Positions 15,546-23,672 of a stretch of 42,960 bases of DNA are shown here, piece after piece. The position numbers were made by a program, and so were the translations under genes. The notes beneath the pieces are model-generated. The model had not been told where the DNA came from and searched no databases. It worked only from the letters and a program-made list of their open reading frames with translations. The stretch comes from an uncultured Bacteroidales bacterium (GTDB taxonomy: Bacteria > Bacteroidota > Bacteroidia > Bacteroidales > Paludibacteraceae), in assembly GCA_902774185.1 (NCBI GenBank), contig CACYHE010000021.1, positions 1-42,960 of the forward strand, read 5' to 3'. Within the stretch, counting starts at the first letter, position 1, and every line of letters begins with the position of its first letter.

Positions 15546-16415
15546 TTACGATTTACGATTTAATATTTCCATACAGCGTTTCAGCCCGTTAAGCCAGTAA
15601 GGGATCTCGACGCCGAAGGTCTTTTTGAACTTCGATTTATCGAGTACGCTATAATGGGGACGGGGAGTCTTGTAGGTATATTCTTCCGATAAAATCGGGC
15701 GAACTTGACAATTTTTGATACCGGCTAAGTCATGGATAGCGAGCGTGAAGTCATACCACGAGCACACCCCTTCATTGGTGAAATGATAGATACCCGGATG
15801 CCACATCGGACACTCGATGACCGTGAAGATCGCGGCAGCGAGATCAGCAGCGTAGGTGGGGGTGCCTATTTGGTCAAAGACCACACCCAAGGTCTCTTTC
15901 TCCTTGCCTAAACGGATCATGGTCTTCACGAAATTATTGCCGAACGAGGAGTAGAGCCAAGCAGTACGCAGGATGACGGCGTCCGGACATTCCGCCAAGA
16001 GGCGTTTTTCTCCTTCGTATTTGGTGCGACCATAGGCAGTACGCGGAGCCACAGGATCGGACTCTTTGCAGGGCAGATGTTCATCGCCGGAGAAGACATA
16101 ATCGGTAGAGATATGAATCACTTTGACGCCCTGCCCGCCTAACACACTCAAAGCATCCGCGTTAATCTTCATCGCGGTGGCCTCGTCCTCTTCGGCTTTA
16201 TCGACATTGGTGTAGGCGGCACAATTGACAATCAAGTCTATCGCATGCTCCGTAACAAAAGCGGACACGGCTGCTTTGTCGCAGATATCCAAGGAATAGG
16301 TATTCTCTGCGGGAACGACATCGGTGAAGAAATAGGTATATTTAGGGTGCGCGGCACTCAATACGCGCATCTCATTGCCTAACTGGCCGTTCGCTCCTGT
16401 GATTAAGATATTCAT
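15546..16415 (-). CDS. rfbD: dTDP-4-dehydrorhamnose reductase
   Basis: Last step of dTDP-L-rhamnose synthesis: NAD(P)H reduction of dTDP-4-keto-L-rhamnose. At 289 aa it is normal length. The Rossmann motif ITGANGQLGNEM starts at residue 4. STDYVFSGDEHLPCKESD, YGRTKYEGEK (YxxxK) and a C-terminal CSWYDFTLAI are typical. It is in a minus-strand run with rfbC but separated from it by an unrelated four-helix-bundle gene. rfbA and rfbB are not in the window. The product presumably feeds surface polysaccharide. Word repeats (ATTTACG) flank it on both sides. Confidence 0.95.
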   Translation of the reverse strand: MNILITGANGQLGNEMRVLSAAHPKYTYFFTDVVPAENTYSLDICDKAAVSAFVTEHAIDLIVNCAAYTNVDKAEEDEATAMKINADALSVLGGQGVKVIHISTDYVFSGDEHLPCKESDPVAPRTAYGRTKYEGEKRLLAECPDAVILRTAWLYSSFGNNFVKTMIRLGKEKETLGVVFDQIGTPTYAADLAAAIFTVIECPMWHPGIYHFTNEGVCSWYDFTLAIHDLAGIKNCQVRPILSEEYTYKTPRPHYSVLDKSKFKKTFGVEIPYWLNGLKRCMEILNRKS

Positions 16416-16480
16416 AAAGTTATTTACGATTTGGTCATTTACGATTTGGTCATTTATTTGTTCATTTAGCTATTTAACCA

Positions 16481-16840
16481 TTATAAGTCTACTTTGGTTT
16501 TAGCTGTTGTGATTGATTTACTGGTAATTTTACCTAACTCAATACTTTCATCGTATAAGTCTAGTATGCGTGACTTAGGTAACATTCCACTATCAATTAT
16601 TATACTTAACCAATGACTTGTTTCATCTATTTCTTCTTCTACCATTTTAAGTTTATTGATAAAATCCTTGTCGGATTTCGCCAGGCAGGCTGCGCGATAA
16701 TTAGCAGCAGGAGAAGTGCCGGAACGTATTATTTGTTTGGCAATCGCGTTAGCAGAAATGGTATTCGGCATAGCGTCAACCATCTTAATGATACGCAGTG
16801 AAAATTGCCTATAACGTTCTTTGAGTTCTTCTCGTGTCAT
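16481..16840 (-). CDS. Four-helix bundle protein (S23/IVP family)
   Basis: 119 aa, all helical in appearance. Residues 1-60 carry FSLRIIKMVDAMPNT, AIAKQIIRSGTSPAANYRAACLAKS, and residues 65-95 DFINKLKMVEEEIDETSHWLSII. This is the '23S rRNA intervening sequence'/four-helix bundle family (TIGR02436 type). Members are found as mobile inserts, in 23S rRNA intervening sequences, and as the Avd accessory protein of diversity-generating retroelements. No reverse transcriptase or variable repeat is seen here. The gene is AT-rich relative to rfbC/rfbD, interrupts the rhamnose genes, and is bounded on both sides by ~60-bp word-repeat spacers. These points suggest insertion. Confidence 0.85.
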   Translation of the reverse strand: MTREELKERYRQFSLRIIKMVDAMPNTISANAIAKQIIRSGTSPAANYRAACLAKSDKDFINKLKMVEEEIDETSHWLSIIIDSGMLPKSRILDLYDESIELGKITSKSITTAKTKVDL

Positions 16841-16899
16841 AATGGCTCAATGGTTAAATGTCTCAATAAATGGTACATGGTACATGACCAAATGGTACA

Positions 16900-17448
16900 T
16901 TAAAATGGCGAATCGAATTCTGCCATTTTGGGATGTTTGGTATCTTTATCGCTGATGATACGCAGGTCTTCAGGAATCTGCCAATCGATGGCAAGGTCCG
17001 GATCATTGAGCAGGATACCGCCATCAGCCTCTGGATGATAAAGGTTATCGCATTTATAGGTAAAGATAGCCTGATTGCTTAGAACCGAGAAACCGTGCGC
17101 AAAACCGCGGGGGATGAAAAACTGGCGTTTGTTATCTTCGCTCAGCTCCACGCCGTACCACTGTCCGAAAGTAGGACTATCCTTTCGCAGATCGACCGCT
17201 ACATCCAGCACACGACCGACGGTGCAGCAAACGAGTTTGGCTTGGGAATACGGTGGACGCTGAAAATGCAAACCGCGTACTACGCCGTAGGATGAGCAGG
17301 ATTGATTGTCCTGCACAAAAACAGTGTCAATACCGGCATCGCGGTAACGCTCCTCGTTATACGTCTCCACGAAATATCCGCGTGCGTCTTTGAAGACTTT
17401 CGGCTCAATCACGAGCAATCCCTCAATCGGAGTTTTGATAATATTCAT
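16900..17448 (-). CDS. rfbC: dTDP-4-dehydrorhamnose 3,5-epimerase
   Basis: Cupin-fold RmlC enzyme that converts dTDP-4-keto-6-deoxyglucose to dTDP-4-keto-rhamnose. At 182 aa it is usual length. Seen: FKDARGYFVETYNEERY, QDNQSCSSYGVVRGLHFQRPP (catalytic His), LDVAVDLRKDSPTFGQW and FFIPRGFAHGFSVLSN. I chose the ATG at 17448. The longer open frame to 17538 would run back through the promoter at 17504-17473, and MNIIKTPIEGLLVIEP is a normal RmlC start. It is first in the rfb-containing minus-strand run. Confidence 0.95.
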   Translation of the reverse strand: MNIIKTPIEGLLVIEPKVFKDARGYFVETYNEERYRDAGIDTVFVQDNQSCSSYGVVRGLHFQRPPYSQAKLVCCTVGRVLDVAVDLRKDSPTFGQWYGVELSEDNKRQFFIPRGFAHGFSVLSNQAIFTYKCDNLYHPEADGGILLNDPDLAIDWQIPEDLRIISDKDTKHPKMAEFDSPF

Positions 17449-17472
17449 ATCCTTTATTCTAAAAAAGCGGTG

Positions 17473-17504
17473 CAAAGATACTACTTTTTTTTGAGATATG
17501 CAAA
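17473..17504 (-). promoter_or_regulatory. rfbC promoter
   Basis: TTTGC (17504-17500), 19 bp, TATCTTTG (17480-17473) on the minus strand, 25 bp from the chosen rfbC ATG. Confidence 0.75.
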
Positions 17505-17528
17505 TAATTCTTTCACAAATTTTAAAAT

Positions 17529-17542
17529 ACGCTTGCAAGCGT
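17529..17542. repeat. 14-bp perfect palindrome
   Basis: ACGCTTGCAAGCGT is perfectly self-complementary. On the minus strand it follows the ATPase-like remnant and is followed by ATTTTAAAATTTG, so it could be the old terminator of that gene. Confidence 0.7.
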
Positions 17543-17546
17543 TATG

Positions 17547-17672
17547 CTACGAAGCGTAATTTGTGATATATTGCTTATAGAATGGATTACAGAATGAATA
17601 GGTACTTCCATTTTTATCTATAATACCCTCATCGAGCAGTACTTAAATGGATTCATAATTTGTTACGCTTGT
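17547..17672 (-). pseudogene. Remnant of an ATPase-like C-terminus
   Basis: One minus-strand frame reads TSVTNYESI, stop, VLLDEGIIDKNGSTYSFCN, then PFYKQYITNYAS, stop. The part after the internal stop resembles the C-terminal winged-helix segment of prokaryotic P-loop (AAA-type) ATPases, where a 'gii...Y.f.nPfy..yi' pattern ends the protein. An in-frame TAA breaks it and nothing upstream continues the gene, so I read it as a decayed fragment. The remaining bases of the 17449-17765 interval are two promoters, a palindrome and a terminator. Confidence 0.35.
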
Positions 17673-17685
17673 TCAATTACGCCTG

Positions 17686-17716
17686 CAAAGGTACTACAAA
17701 TTTTGCATATATGCAA
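17686..17716 (-). promoter_or_regulatory. Orphan promoter facing the ATPase remnant
   Basis: TTGC (17716-17713), 19 bp, TACCTTTG (17693-17686) on the minus strand. TTGC lies in a TTGCATATATGCAA palindrome. No intact gene follows before the rfbC promoter. Confidence 0.55.
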
Positions 17717-17737
17717 GCATTCGGGGATTTTTTTCCC

Positions 17738-17759
17738 AAAAAAGCACCCATGAGGGTGC
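17738..17759 (-). terminator. Terminator after the barrel-protein gene
   Basis: On the minus strand GCACCC-TCAT-GGGTGC is followed by TTTTTT, 6 bp downstream of the stop codon at 17766. Confidence 0.85.
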
Positions 17760-17765
17760 GTTTGG

Positions 17766-18674
17766 CTATCTGCTGAAGGGAAGACAGCGGCAAGGAAAGC
17801 TCTTTTGGCGGGTCTCGCGGTCATAGGGAGAGAGGGCATAAGAGATTTTGATACTGACATCAAAAAGCGCACATTGGCTCACTAACTGCCTTCCTTGACG
17901 AGTGGCTTCCATGACCGGTGTGAGAAGCCTTTGCAACGGAAAACCGGCACGTGTGTCACTCAGCATAATCATGCTCTCGGCAGAGCTATGAACCGGCGAG
18001 TAAGGCGTAAAACAGTAGTCGAAATAAGCGCCTACAATGAGGTACGAACGATGATTACGCGACCATGTATGCAAAGGAATCCGATAACTCAGCTCCGTGG
18101 CTAACCACCATTGCACTTTCGGCAGTTGTGTTTTGCCGCTGTTGGTCATCTCAAAATCCCGCGAAGCCGCCAAGGGGTACGATTCATACACTCGGTTGTC
18201 ATAATCCGGATAATAGACGGAGAGCGCGGTATGGGCTGCTTTCTGCTTCCACGATGTGGACATCGGGAAGACCGCTTTGGCGCCTACATAAAACAAGAAA
18301 CGGTCATACGAAAACGCTACCTGCAACGGTACTCCAACCGACCATATCGTATATCGTTCAGTGAGGCGACCGATAGTATAGTCGATCTCCATTCGTTGGT
18401 TATCGACATCGATGGTAGCATAATGATCTTCGTAGTTCGTCTTGGCAAAATCTGCTTGGTGGCAATCCAAGCTCAGACCCGTTCGAAAACCGATCACGTA
18501 CGGCGGTAGATAGGTATAATAGACCTGCGCACCGCCCTGCAAACCAACTTGGTTGTTCACATAGACCATTTTCGAAGACCAGCCTGCAACACCGCCGTGA
18601 ATACCCATTTCAAACAGGTGCTCGGCATGAACCATCATCGGCAAAACCATCAGTATGTAGAGCAGTCTTCTCAT
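17766..18674 (-). CDS. Predicted outer-membrane beta-barrel protein
   Basis: 302 aa with a signal peptide MRRLLYILMVLPMMVHA (1-17), then alternating aromatic/hydrophobic strands with frequent Gly and Tyr (FEMGIHGGVAGWSS, GGAQVYYTYL, YVIGFRTGLSL, FYVGAKAVFPM, YLIVGAYFDYCFTPYS). This pattern is typical of PorT/OmpA-like Bacteroidota barrels. I chose ATG 18674 because its ATGA overlaps the TGA stop of the upstream gene (18673-18671), implying translational coupling with the 1212-aa surface protein. The longer frame adds eight residues before the signal peptide. Role unknown; the coupling suggests it helps export or anchor that protein. Confidence 0.75.
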   Translation of the reverse strand: MRRLLYILMVLPMMVHAEHLFEMGIHGGVAGWSSKMVYVNNQVGLQGGAQVYYTYLPPYVIGFRTGLSLDCHQADFAKTNYEDHYATIDVDNQRMEIDYTIGRLTERYTIWSVGVPLQVAFSYDRFLFYVGAKAVFPMSTSWKQKAAHTALSVYYPDYDNRVYESYPLAASRDFEMTNSGKTQLPKVQWWLATELSYRIPLHTWSRNHRSYLIVGAYFDYCFTPYSPVHSSAESMIMLSDTRAGFPLQRLLTPVMEATRQGRQLVSQCALFDVSIKISYALSPYDRETRQKSFPCRCLPFSR

Positions 18675-21600
18675 GGTATCAGTCTCTTCTCCGTCCATTT
18701 CCTATCTCCCTGCTCATAGCGGTAGAGATACACTCCGTGTGACACTTGGTTTTCCTGCACCGGTACACCATGACTATCGTAGATCCGCACGCGAATCGGC
18801 TCTTCCGCTTGTGTTTCTCCGATCTCCAAGATATTCGACCAGATCATCTGACCATTATCCATCTCTACCCGCAGTTGGAATCGTCCGCAGAGCTCGTTCT
18901 GCTCGCTGTAATCATCGTCATTAGCTCCGGGTATCAAGACTTCGTTCTTGTACCATTGATACGTACGCGCAGCGTTTTTGGGAAAGAAACGAGACAAGGT
19001 CACATTGTCCAACAACAACTGCCAGTTGTATTTATTGACGATGATCTGCCACAATTTCTCGCAATGGAACGTATCCAGACGCAGCACATAGTTCGTATCG
19101 GTACACTCCGTCCATTTCGGGTGTGGCATTTCCCGTTCTTGCGTCTGAGCTTGTTCAAACACAAAAATCTGACCGCCTATCGTCCACGTAAAAGGCATCA
19201 AGGTGTCGCAAACCGTGGTGTCAGCGGTAATAGTCACCACATTGGGGCAGCAGATCTGGGTATTAAGAGTCAAGACACGGAGCAGACTGTCACAGCCCCG
19301 TTGATCCTTATACAGAATCTCATAGGTAGCAGGTTCTGTAAACAGCGTATCCCGCCAGCGATACGGCATCAATGTGTCGCAAACCGTGGTGTCTGTGGTG
19401 ATGGTAACCATATCCGGGCAAGGCGGTTCGCAATGCTTCGTGGCTACGTGTAACTCATAGTAAATACTATCAAACCCGCAGTGACTATATACCGTATCCC
19501 GCAGAGTATCCGCAACGGCATACTCTTTTCCGCGCCATGTGATCTGCTGAAGCGTGTCGCACACCGTCGTGTCCGTCCGAATCGTGTCTGGTGTCATGCA
19601 AAGACGGATCTCTATATCGTCTAACGCAAAATCATTACCTGCGCCGTTATTCATAACGTCGTTGTAAATCGTCAGACGTATCGAATCTACCGCTTCCGGC
19701 ATCGTAAACGTCATTCCGTGCAAGTACCATTTGGAGGAGTACCAGAAGTCGGTATTGACCGTCAAATCCGGATCGTAAGGAATATCGCCCGTACTATGAC
19801 TGCCCAAGACCGTGTGCGTCTTGGCATCTTCTATCTCGAATTTCAGTTTGGGGTAAATACGTGCGTGCACACCGTCGATATAATTGGAGGCCTTGTTTAC
19901 ATTCGCCACGTACGCGCTGAACGTCAGTCTCGTTCCCGGGCAAACACCATGTACGACGGTCGAGTAGAACGGAGCCGTACCGCCCAGACCGTCAATTTCA
20001 AGGAGATAGCCGCGCGTCTTGTCGTTCGGATAGGTATGGTCGTCCTGCAAATACCAGTTGCTGTGATTTTTCATCGGATCCCTGCCTCGCGTCGTGTCGG
20101 CATGGTAGTATCCGGATTTGATAAGCCAGAACAGACCCTCCTGACCGGTCACATGATCCGCATTCAGACGCTGGGTGTAACGCGAATAATCCATTCCAGA
20201 TACGCGATCTGTGCCTACTATCGGATCGTTCGGGTCATTACCGCCGAAATCCTCGCGGAAGAGGAGTATTCCGTCGATGCAGAGATCCTCCGTACATTCG
20301 TTCACTTTCAGTCGGAAAGGCTCACTCATTGCTCGGCAGTTGACGCTCTCGATATTTCCTTCGCCGGAGACGGCAACTTTATACCATCCTGAGTCGGATT
20401 TTTGAACAGCATCGATGAGCAGATTTTCTCCGTTGAAACCGGATATTTCCGACCATGTGACGCTATCCGTAGAGTGCCACCATTTATAGGCTAATGGCTC
20501 AGCAAACGTACCATCGTTGGTAAAGTTGGCGGTGAGGGTTGTTGCTGTGTTTTCACACACTTCCGTCTCTCCTTCTATTGTCACCGGCGGAGCGCAGAGG
20601 TGGATCTCGATATCGTCCAACGCAAAGTCATTACCGCTGCCGTTTCGCTCAACATCATTGTAGATAAACATCTGAATCGACTCGATACCATCCGGCACAA
20701 TAAAGTTCATACCGATCAACTGCCATTCAGCCGATAACTGGTTATCCCGCGCGTATTTCCAAGTCTCCGGCGTGCCGTACCGCCAATCGGGCTGAATGTC
20801 ACCGGTAGATTTCTCGGCTAAGACAGAGCCGGTCATCGGGTCTTTGAGGACGAACTTCATTCGCGGAAAGACATAACTGCTGCCGAAATAATCCAACTGC
20901 CCTGCATAATGCACGTTCACCACATATGCACTGAAGGTCAGTTTGCTTCCGGCACAAAGGCCGTCTATCGTCTTGCTGTAGAACGGCTCCGCGCCGCCTC
21001 GTCCATCGACCTCCAGAAGGTACCCCCTTGTCTTGTCGCCCGGGTAGGTGTGGTCGTCCTGCCGATGCCATTGGATGCCGTTCGACCAGCCTTCTTTGCG
21101 AATCGTATAATGCCCACTGCCCAAGTTGTTGCCGGAGTTATAATACTGTGAACTCATGCCCGGCACACTCGCCATGCTAACATCCGGATCGGACGGGTTG
21201 TTGCCGCCGAAATCCTCGCGGAAGAGGAGTGTTCCGTCGATGCAAAGATTCTCAGCACATTCGTTCACGCGCAGTCGGATGGGTTCACTCATTGCACGGC
21301 AGTTGATATTCTCAATATTCCCGTCGCCAGAAACTGCAACTTTATACCATCCCGAATCGGCTTTCTGTACGGTATTGATAGCAAGGATTTCTCCGTTGAA
21401 ATCGGGCCTTTCTGTCCATGTGATGCTGTCCGTCGAGTGCCACCATTTATAGGCTAATGGTTTGGCAAACGTACCATCGTTCGAAAAATTAGCAGTGAGG
21501 GTTATAGGGCTGTTTGCACACACCTCCGCCTCTCCTTCTATCGTCACCGGCGGTGCGCAGAGACGGATCTCGATGTCGTCCAGCGCGAAGTCATTACCGT

Positions 21601-22309
21601 TAGATTGACTCACATTATTTCGGATACTCAGCTTTACTGCACTCACACCGTCCGGCACTGTGAAATTCATTCCCACCAACTGCCATTCGGCACTTTCCTG
21701 CCATTTCTTATAGGTACCACCGTCTATAGTCGAAGGACCCCAATCGTGTGCAATGGTGTCTGTATTATGGCGTGCTAACTCCACGCCGGAGGTGGGGTCG
21801 GTAATGACAAAAGAAATCTTGGGAAGATAAGACGTGCGGCCTTGTCGTTTCCATGTGGCGTATTGTCCGGCAGTCTCTAAGTTCGCTATATAGGTAGAGA
21901 ACGTCAGTCTCGTTCCGGGGCATAATCCACTCATGGTCGTCTCGTAGAAAGCTTGCGTACCGCCGCTTCCATCTACTTCCATCAGATAACCTCTCGTCTT
22001 GTCTCCCGGGTAGGTGTGGTCGTCCATGATATGCCAAACGGAATAATTGGCGAGAGTCGAATTGCGGTACCCTTCTTTTGTCACAAGATACTTGCCTGCA
22101 CCCATTCCAGTTGGGCCGGGTTCCAGAACAAAGATCTGCTGGTAACTCATGCCTGCCACGGGCATTGTACTTACCGCCGGATCATCCGGGTCGTTGCCGC
22201 CGAAATCCTCACGGAAGAGAAGCGTTCCGTCCGTACACAGCGGCTCATCCTGTGCCACCATCGGCTTCGCAAGCAATATCACAAAAACTATACTCCAGAA
22301 ACGTTTCAT
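18671..22309 (-). CDS. Large modular secreted surface protein, T9SS-like C-terminus
   Basis: 1212 aa with signal peptide MKRFWSIVFVILLAKPMVAQ (1-20). Three long modules begin near residues 23, 353 and 673, each opening with LCxDGxLLFREDFGGNxPxDP. Each has a jelly-roll-like section with DDHTYPGDKTRGYLLEVDG and NDFALDDIEIxLC. The first two also carry an Ig-like segment, APPVTIEGExEVC to the next CIDG. After ~915 come CDTL-type Cys modules (TTVCDTLMPYRW, RGCDSLLRVL). The C-terminus (RVRIYDSHGVPVQENQVSHG, then VYLYRYEQGD) resembles a type IX secretion sorting domain. It is likely a cell-surface adhesin or carbohydrate-binding protein; no enzyme motif is seen. The three modules are similar at DNA level too, indicating recent triplication or homogenisation. 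Confidence 0.82.
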   Translation of the reverse strand: MKRFWSIVFVILLAKPMVAQDEPLCTDGTLLFREDFGGNDPDDPAVSTMPVAGMSYQQIFVLEPGPTGMGAGKYLVTKEGYRNSTLANYSVWHIMDDHTYPGDKTRGYLMEVDGSGGTQAFYETTMSGLCPGTRLTFSTYIANLETAGQYATWKRQGRTSYLPKISFVITDPTSGVELARHNTDTIAHDWGPSTIDGGTYKKWQESAEWQLVGMNFTVPDGVSAVKLSIRNNVSQSNGNDFALDDIEIRLCAPPVTIEGEAEVCANSPITLTANFSNDGTFAKPLAYKWWHSTDSITWTERPDFNGEILAINTVQKADSGWYKVAVSGDGNIENINCRAMSEPIRLRVNECAENLCIDGTLLFREDFGGNNPSDPDVSMASVPGMSSQYYNSGNNLGSGHYTIRKEGWSNGIQWHRQDDHTYPGDKTRGYLLEVDGRGGAEPFYSKTIDGLCAGSKLTFSAYVVNVHYAGQLDYFGSSYVFPRMKFVLKDPMTGSVLAEKSTGDIQPDWRYGTPETWKYARDNQLSAEWQLIGMNFIVPDGIESIQMFIYNDVERNGSGNDFALDDIEIHLCAPPVTIEGETEVCENTATTLTANFTNDGTFAEPLAYKWWHSTDSVTWSEISGFNGENLLIDAVQKSDSGWYKVAVSGEGNIESVNCRAMSEPFRLKVNECTEDLCIDGILLFREDFGGNDPNDPIVGTDRVSGMDYSRYTQRLNADHVTGQEGLFWLIKSGYYHADTTRGRDPMKNHSNWYLQDDHTYPNDKTRGYLLEIDGLGGTAPFYSTVVHGVCPGTRLTFSAYVANVNKASNYIDGVHARIYPKLKFEIEDAKTHTVLGSHSTGDIPYDPDLTVNTDFWYSSKWYLHGMTFTMPEAVDSIRLTIYNDVMNNGAGNDFALDDIEIRLCMTPDTIRTDTTVCDTLQQITWRGKEYAVADTLRDTVYSHCGFDSIYYELHVATKHCEPPCPDMVTITTDTTVCDTLMPYRWRDTLFTEPATYEILYKDQRGCDSLLRVLTLNTQICCPNVVTITADTTVCDTLMPFTWTIGGQIFVFEQAQTQEREMPHPKWTECTDTNYVLRLDTFHCEKLWQIIVNKYNWQLLLDNVTLSRFFPKNAARTYQWYKNEVLIPGANDDDYSEQNELCGRFQLRVEMDNGQMIWSNILEIGETQAEEPIRVRIYDSHGVPVQENQVSHGVYLYRYEQGDRKWTEKRLIP

Positions 22310-22333
22310 TCTAATACCTCACCTTTGCGACTG

Positions 22334-22365
22334 CAAAGGTACTGCTTTTTTTAGACATATGCAAA
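22334..22365 (-). promoter_or_regulatory. Promoter of the large surface protein operon
   Basis: TTTGC (22365-22361), 19 bp, TACCTTTG (22341-22334) on the minus strand, immediately after the recX stop (22367) and 25 bp before the ATG. Confidence 0.75.
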
Positions 22366-22366
22366 T

Positions 22367-22801
22367 TTATTTGCAAAATTTCTTTATTTCGTCATAGGTG
22401 AAGCCGCGTTGGGAGAGAAAACGGAGACGTTTGTCTTCGGAGTCGGCTGAACGGGAGTGGATGAGTTTGCGTAAATTGCCAAAATACACGGTTTCATCGA
22501 TATTTTTCAGCGCTTGCGAGATCTCTGATTCGGGGAGTTGCAGGGCACGAAGAGCGGCTTGGATCTTAAGGCGTCCCCAGGATTGGTATTCCACTTTGTC
22601 ATGCACATAGGCGGCACAGAAACGGGCATCGTCGAGGAAACCATTGGAATACAGATTTTCCTCGATGAAATCGAAAAAATCCGTGGGCGCTCCCCACTCA
22701 TATAGCTTACGCCGTACGTCGGCGGCGCAATGTTCGGACTTGGCGCAATAAGCTTCGGCTTTATCGAGCCATTCGCGCTTCGATAATTCTTGGTTTGCCA
22801 T
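22367..22801 (-). CDS. recX: Regulatory protein RecX
   Basis: RecX modulates RecA filament activity. About 144 aa with the triple three-helix repeat pattern: KAEAYCAKSEHCAADVRRKLYEWG, FIEENLYSNGFLDDARFCAAYVHDKVEYQSWGRLKIQAALRALQLPESEI, and a C-terminal DKRLRFLSQRGFTYDEIKKF. I favour ATG 22801 (MANQELSKREW). An ATG at 22810 adds three residues. The 5' end overlaps the prmC 3' end by 41 bp in another frame, so the two are translationally linked. The gene ends at the promoter of the next operon. Confidence 0.88.
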   Translation of the reverse strand: MANQELSKREWLDKAEAYCAKSEHCAADVRRKLYEWGAPTDFFDFIEENLYSNGFLDDARFCAAYVHDKVEYQSWGRLKIQAALRALQLPESEISQALKNIDETVYFGNLRKLIHSRSADSEDKRLRFLSQRGFTYDEIKKFCK

Positions 22802-23654
22802 AGATGTCATGGGTTAGATGGATATCGGTGTAGCCTAAGCTGTCCAGCATGGCGGATAGTTCGGCGGGGTATGCCTCGTTGATTTCGAAAAATAAGCCCC
22901 TTTCCCGACCTTTCCCCTGAAGGGGCAAGGAGAATAGTTCGGCGATGCGGCGGTAGAAGAGCAAGGGATCGGAGTCGGGAACAAAGAGGGCTGAGGCAGG
23001 TTCATAGTCTAATACATTACGCCGCATGTCCTTTTTCTCGGATTCGCAGATATAGGGAGGATTGGAAACGACGATATTTACCATTTGGTCATTTACCATG
23101 TACCATTTATTGAGATATTTGGTCATTTGGTCAGAGAAAATATCTGCGACCTGAAAGTTGACATCGACCTTATTGCGGCGGGCATTTTCACGGGCTACTT
23201 CGATGGCTTCGGTGGAGATATCGATGCCGGTGACATGCCATTCGGGATGGGCTTTTTTGAGGGCGATAGCTATACAACCGGAACCGGTTCCCACGTCTAA
23301 GACGTGGATTTGAGATTTCAGATTTAAGATTTCAGATTTAAGATTTATTCTCTCGACCAGTTCGGCAGTTTCGGGGCGGGGGATGAGGGTGGCAGGAGTG
23401 ACTTTGAGATCGAGTCCGTTCCACAATGTATGCCCGAAAATGTACTGAATCGGCTCAAAATGCAATAAACGATCCACAATTATTTGCATATGTGGAGAAA
23501 AAGCAGTATCTTTGCAGCCGGTTAGCAGTTGAGCACGCGAAAGACCTGTCTCTTCTTCCACTATCCACCAAGCCAAACTGCGGGCTTCGTCCTTCGGATA
23601 GACGGACTCCAATTGCGATTGGAGATTGAATATTTGAGATTGGAGAGTGGACAT
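22761..23654 (-). CDS. prmC: Peptide chain release factor N5-glutamine methyltransferase PrmC
   Basis: Methylates the GGQ glutamine of release factors RF1/RF2. Seen: EPIQYIFGHTLWNGLDLKVTPATLIPRPETAELV, SAM motif VLDVGTGSGCIAIALKKAHP, and the signature IVVSNPPYICESE. At 297 aa it is slightly long because four stretches look like word-repeat inserts: the N-terminus STLQSQIFNLQSQLE; LKSEILNLKSQIH just before the SAM motif; DQMTKYLNKWYMVNDQMVN just before NPPY; and LPLQGKGRERG before FFEIN. I chose ATG 23654; the upstream 21 residues of the longer frame translate the promoter. The coding region contains a rightward promoter for ribD (23483-23514). Confidence 0.93.
   Translation of the reverse strand: MSTLQSQIFNLQSQLESVYPKDEARSLAWWIVEEETGLSRAQLLTGCKDTAFSPHMQIIVDRLLHFEPIQYIFGHTLWNGLDLKVTPATLIPRPETAELVERINLKSEILNLKSQIHVLDVGTGSGCIAIALKKAHPEWHVTGIDISTEAIEVARENARRNKVDVNFQVADIFSDQMTKYLNKWYMVNDQMVNIVVSNPPYICESEKKDMRRNVLDYEPASALFVPDSDPLLFYRRIAELFSLPLQGKGRERGLFFEINEAYPAELSAMLDSLGYTDIHLTHDIYGKPRIIEARMAR
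23483..23514 (+). promoter_or_regulatory. ribD promoter, inside prmC
   Basis: TTTGC (23483-23487), 19 bp, TATCTTTG (23507-23514), reading rightward antisense to prmC codons. It is a perfect match to the consensus, 177 bp upstream of the ribD start. Confidence 0.6.
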
Positions 23655-23672
23655 TGTTTTTAAAAATCGCTG

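Noticed and set aside
16481-16840. Diversity-generating retroelement accessory (Avd)
   Set aside because: The family fits, but no reverse transcriptase, template repeat or variable repeat is visible nearby.
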